Assembly: GCA_021781775.1 (NCBI GenBank)
Contig: JAJXWE010000072.1
Location: forward strand, 1-7,129
DNA length: 7,129 nucleotides
Source of the DNA: Pseudomonadota bacterium
Lineage (GTDB): Bacteria > Pseudomonadota > Gammaproteobacteria > Steroidobacterales > Steroidobacteraceae
Direction of reading: 5' to 3'
Part shown: positions 5,864-7,129 of the stretch, in pieces
Layout: every line of letters begins with the position of its first letter
Numbering within the stretch: the stretch's first letter is position 1
Program-made: the position numbers and the translations under genes
Notes under the pieces: model-generated
The model's input: only the letters and a program-made list of their open reading frames with translations
Databases searched by the model: none
Told to the model about the DNA's origin: nothing

Positions 5864-6130
5864 TCAGCCTCCGGTCAGCGCGCAGATCACGTGCACGGTG
5901 TCGCCGGCGAGCACGGGTTCGGCAAGTTCGCCGACTTCACGCGTGTTGACGTAGAAGCGGATGTGCGGACGGATGCGCTCCTGCTCGTCGACGACACGGA
6001 AGCGGATTCCGGCGAAGCGGGCCTCCAGGCTGCAGAGCACCTCGGCGAGCGTCGCACCCTCGGCGTCGACGCGCTGCACGCCCCGGGTGTAGGAACGTAA
6101 CGGGCTCGGAATGCGGACCGTGCAGCTCAT
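5864..6130 (-). CDS. MoaD/ThiS-family sulfur carrier protein with C-terminal Gly-Gly
   Basis: The 88-residue product is a ubiquitin-fold sulfur carrier. It has strand 1 MSCTVRIPSPLRSYT, the helix region TLAEVLCSLEARFAG (27-41), IRFYVNTREVGEL (57-69), and the closing strand of the family, LAGDTVHVICALTGG, ending in Gly87-Gly88. The GG tail is adenylated by an E1-like enzyme and turned into a thiocarboxylate sulfur donor. The VNTREV and AGDTVHV segments are closest in style to the MoaD/CysO-like group rather than short ThiS (about 66 residues). The adenylating and sulfur-transferring enzyme follows directly. The gene lies 21 bases after the BNR gene on the same strand, and its own ribosome site is weak, so it may depend on coupling. 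No MoaE, ThiG, CysM or JAMM-type Mec partner is visible. The end user of the sulfur cannot be told from this window. Confidence 0.88.
   Translation of the reverse strand: MSCTVRIPSPLRSYTRGVQRVDAEGATLAEVLCSLEARFAGIRFRVVDEQERIRPHIRFYVNTREVGELAEPVLAGDTVHVICALTGG
5868..5872 (-). promoter_or_regulatory. Ribosome binding site of moeZ-type gene, made by the Gly-Gly codons of the carrier gene
   Basis: On the minus strand the carrier gene ends CTG ACC GGA GGC TGA. The two glycine codons spell GGAGG, a perfect Shine-Dalgarno core, 7 bases before the ATG of the next gene. The catalytic Gly-Gly tail and the translation signal of its partner enzyme are thus the same bases. This decides the moeZ start and suggests translational coupling. 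Confidence 0.7.
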
Positions 6131-6151
6131 GGGGCAATCACGCGGCGGCGC

Positions 6152-7129
6152 CTAACGGGCATGCGTCACGGAGTAGATCTCCGGCAGATGGCGCGCAATG
6201 CACCGCCAAGCCTCGCCGTCGTTCGTGCTCACCCACACTTCCCCGCCGGTCGTGCCGAAGTACAGCCCGACCCGCGGGACCTGGCCGTCGGTGCACATCG
6301 CCTGGCGCAGCACCGTGAGCCAGGCCTGCGATTTCGGCAACCCGGCATCGAGTCGGCGCCATCGCTTGCCGCCGTCCGCGGTGCGAAACACCGCCGGGCG
6401 GCCATCAATCGAGGTACGTGGCCAGACCGTCTGTCCGTCCATCGGGAGGACCCACGCGGTATCAGGATCGGTCGGATGGAGGACGATCGGAAAGCCGATG
6501 TCCCCGATGCGCTTGGGCATGGCCCGCCCGATGCGCACCCAGCGTCGCGCCGGACGGTCGAGCCGATAGATACCACAGTGATTCTGCTGGTAGAGCCGGT
6601 CGGGCGCGAGCGGATGCAGTGCGACGCAGTGCGGGTCGTGTCCGAACGGAGCCTCGGGGTCAGGGAGAAATTCCGCGGCGCAACCTTCGTTGAGGGGTGT
6701 CCAATCACCTCCGCCGTCGAGCGATTCGAACACCCCGCCGGAGGAGATCGCCAGATACAAGTGTGTCGGATCGCGGGGGTCGACGATGATCGAGTGCAAC
6801 AATTCGCCATCGGGTGTGCCGAAGCCCACCCACTTCGAGCGCATCGGATGATCGTTGAAGCCGGCCACCGGCTCCCAGCACTCCCCGCCGTCCTCGCTGC
6901 GGAACAGACCGGCCGGGGACGATCCGGCGTACCAGCTGCCGGGCTCGCTGGCGTGACCGGGCGTGAGCCAGAAGACCTTCTGCACGGCGCGAGGCGCCTC
7001 CCGGTCGGCCGCCCGGCGAAACGCCGGCGGCTGTGCCGCTTCGCGCCACGTGCGGCCGCGGTCGCCGGAACGGAACACCGTCGGTCCGAGGTGTCCGGTC
7101 TTGGCCGCGATCAACACCGTGCGCGGATC
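6152..7129 (-). CDS. BNR/Asp-box beta-propeller protein (sialidase-like fold; N-terminus off window)
   Basis: The frame is open through the right edge, so the true start is outside; the GTG at 7117 is internal, as the preceding DPRT residues read into it like a blade. Counting from that GTG, five Asp-boxes of the form (S/T)xDxGxxW occur: SGDRGRTW (17-24), SEDGGECW (74-81), SLDGGGDW (132-139), TADGGKRW (246-253) and STNDGEAW (297-304). This marks a WD40/YVTN/BNR-like propeller of the kind annotated as sialidase, VPS10-like or exo-alpha-sialidase. Asp-boxes are structural, and I see no evidence for sialidase activity. Unusual residues are clustered at HDPHC (160-164) and NHC (179-181), a possible metal or thiol site. 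It is the first visible gene of the operon with the sulfur carrier and MoeZ-type enzyme, 21 bases upstream of the carrier. A signal peptide cannot be judged. The link to sulfur transfer is inferred from position only. Confidence 0.82.
   Translation of the reverse strand, partial: DPRTVLIAAKTGHLGPTVFRSGDRGRTWREAAQPPAFRRAADREAPRAVQKVFWLTPGHASEPGSWYAGSSPAGLFRSEDGGECWEPVAGFNDHPMRSKWVGFGTPDGELLHSIIVDPRDPTHLYLAISSGGVFESLDGGGDWTPLNEGCAAEFLPDPEAPFGHDPHCVALHPLAPDRLYQQNHCGIYRLDRPARRWVRIGRAMPKRIGDIGFPIVLHPTDPDTAWVLPMDGQTVWPRTSIDGRPAVFRTADGGKRWRRLDAGLPKSQAWLTVLRQAMCTDGQVPRVGLYFGTTGGEVWVSTNDGEAWRCIARHLPEIYSVTHAR

Noticed and set aside
5399..6100. 233-codon plus-strand frame opposite moeZ and the sulfur carrier
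   Set aside because: It is antisense to two well-supported genes, shows no domain, and has the composition of a mirror frame.
6152..7129. Active sialidase
   Set aside because: Asp-boxes are structural and shared by many propellers. The visible part lacks a recognisable sialidase arginine triad and FRIP motif, so only the fold is claimed.

Overview
The window is about 7.1 kb of GC-rich bacterial DNA with little intergenic space. It carries a hopanoid-type glycosyltransferase, a Gram-negative outer-membrane beta-barrel protein, a LysR-type regulator and a Tat-exported hydrolase. Together these point to a proteobacterium, probably gamma- or beta-; the sequence alone does not fix the genus. No tRNA, rRNA, CRISPR array, insertion sequence or phage gene was seen.

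Layout. (1) The left edge, minus strand, holds the N-terminal 140 codons of an HpnI-like (GT21) glycosyltransferase. Upstream of it, in the same orientation, is a small secreted beta-barrel protein. (2) A LysR regulator (minus) and a short-chain dehydrogenase/reductase (plus) diverge from a 108-bp spacer that carries a perfect 8-bp inverted repeat, a classic regulator/target arrangement. (3) A 367-bp gap with an AT-rich island and a perfect 7-bp dyad separates the SDR from a plus-strand dienelactone-hydrolase-family protein with a Tat signal. (4) From the right edge, reading leftwards, is a compact three-gene minus-strand operon. It encodes an Asp-box (BNR) beta-propeller protein (N-terminus outside the window), a MoaD/ThiS-type sulfur carrier ending in Gly-Gly, and a MoeB/ThiF E1-like enzyme fused to a rhodanese (MoeZ type). 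It converges on the hydrolase across a 39-bp spacer with a GC-rich hairpin.

How the genes work together. The sulfur carrier and MoeZ-type enzyme form a complete protein-thiocarboxylate module: the E1 domain adenylates the Gly-Gly tail and the rhodanese supplies persulfide sulfur. No molybdopterin, thiamine or cysteine synthesis partner is visible. Their only visible operon neighbour is the BNR protein, so the destination of the sulfur is open. This is the most interesting part of the window. The LysR/SDR pair is probably a self-contained, inducible redox unit with an unknown substrate.
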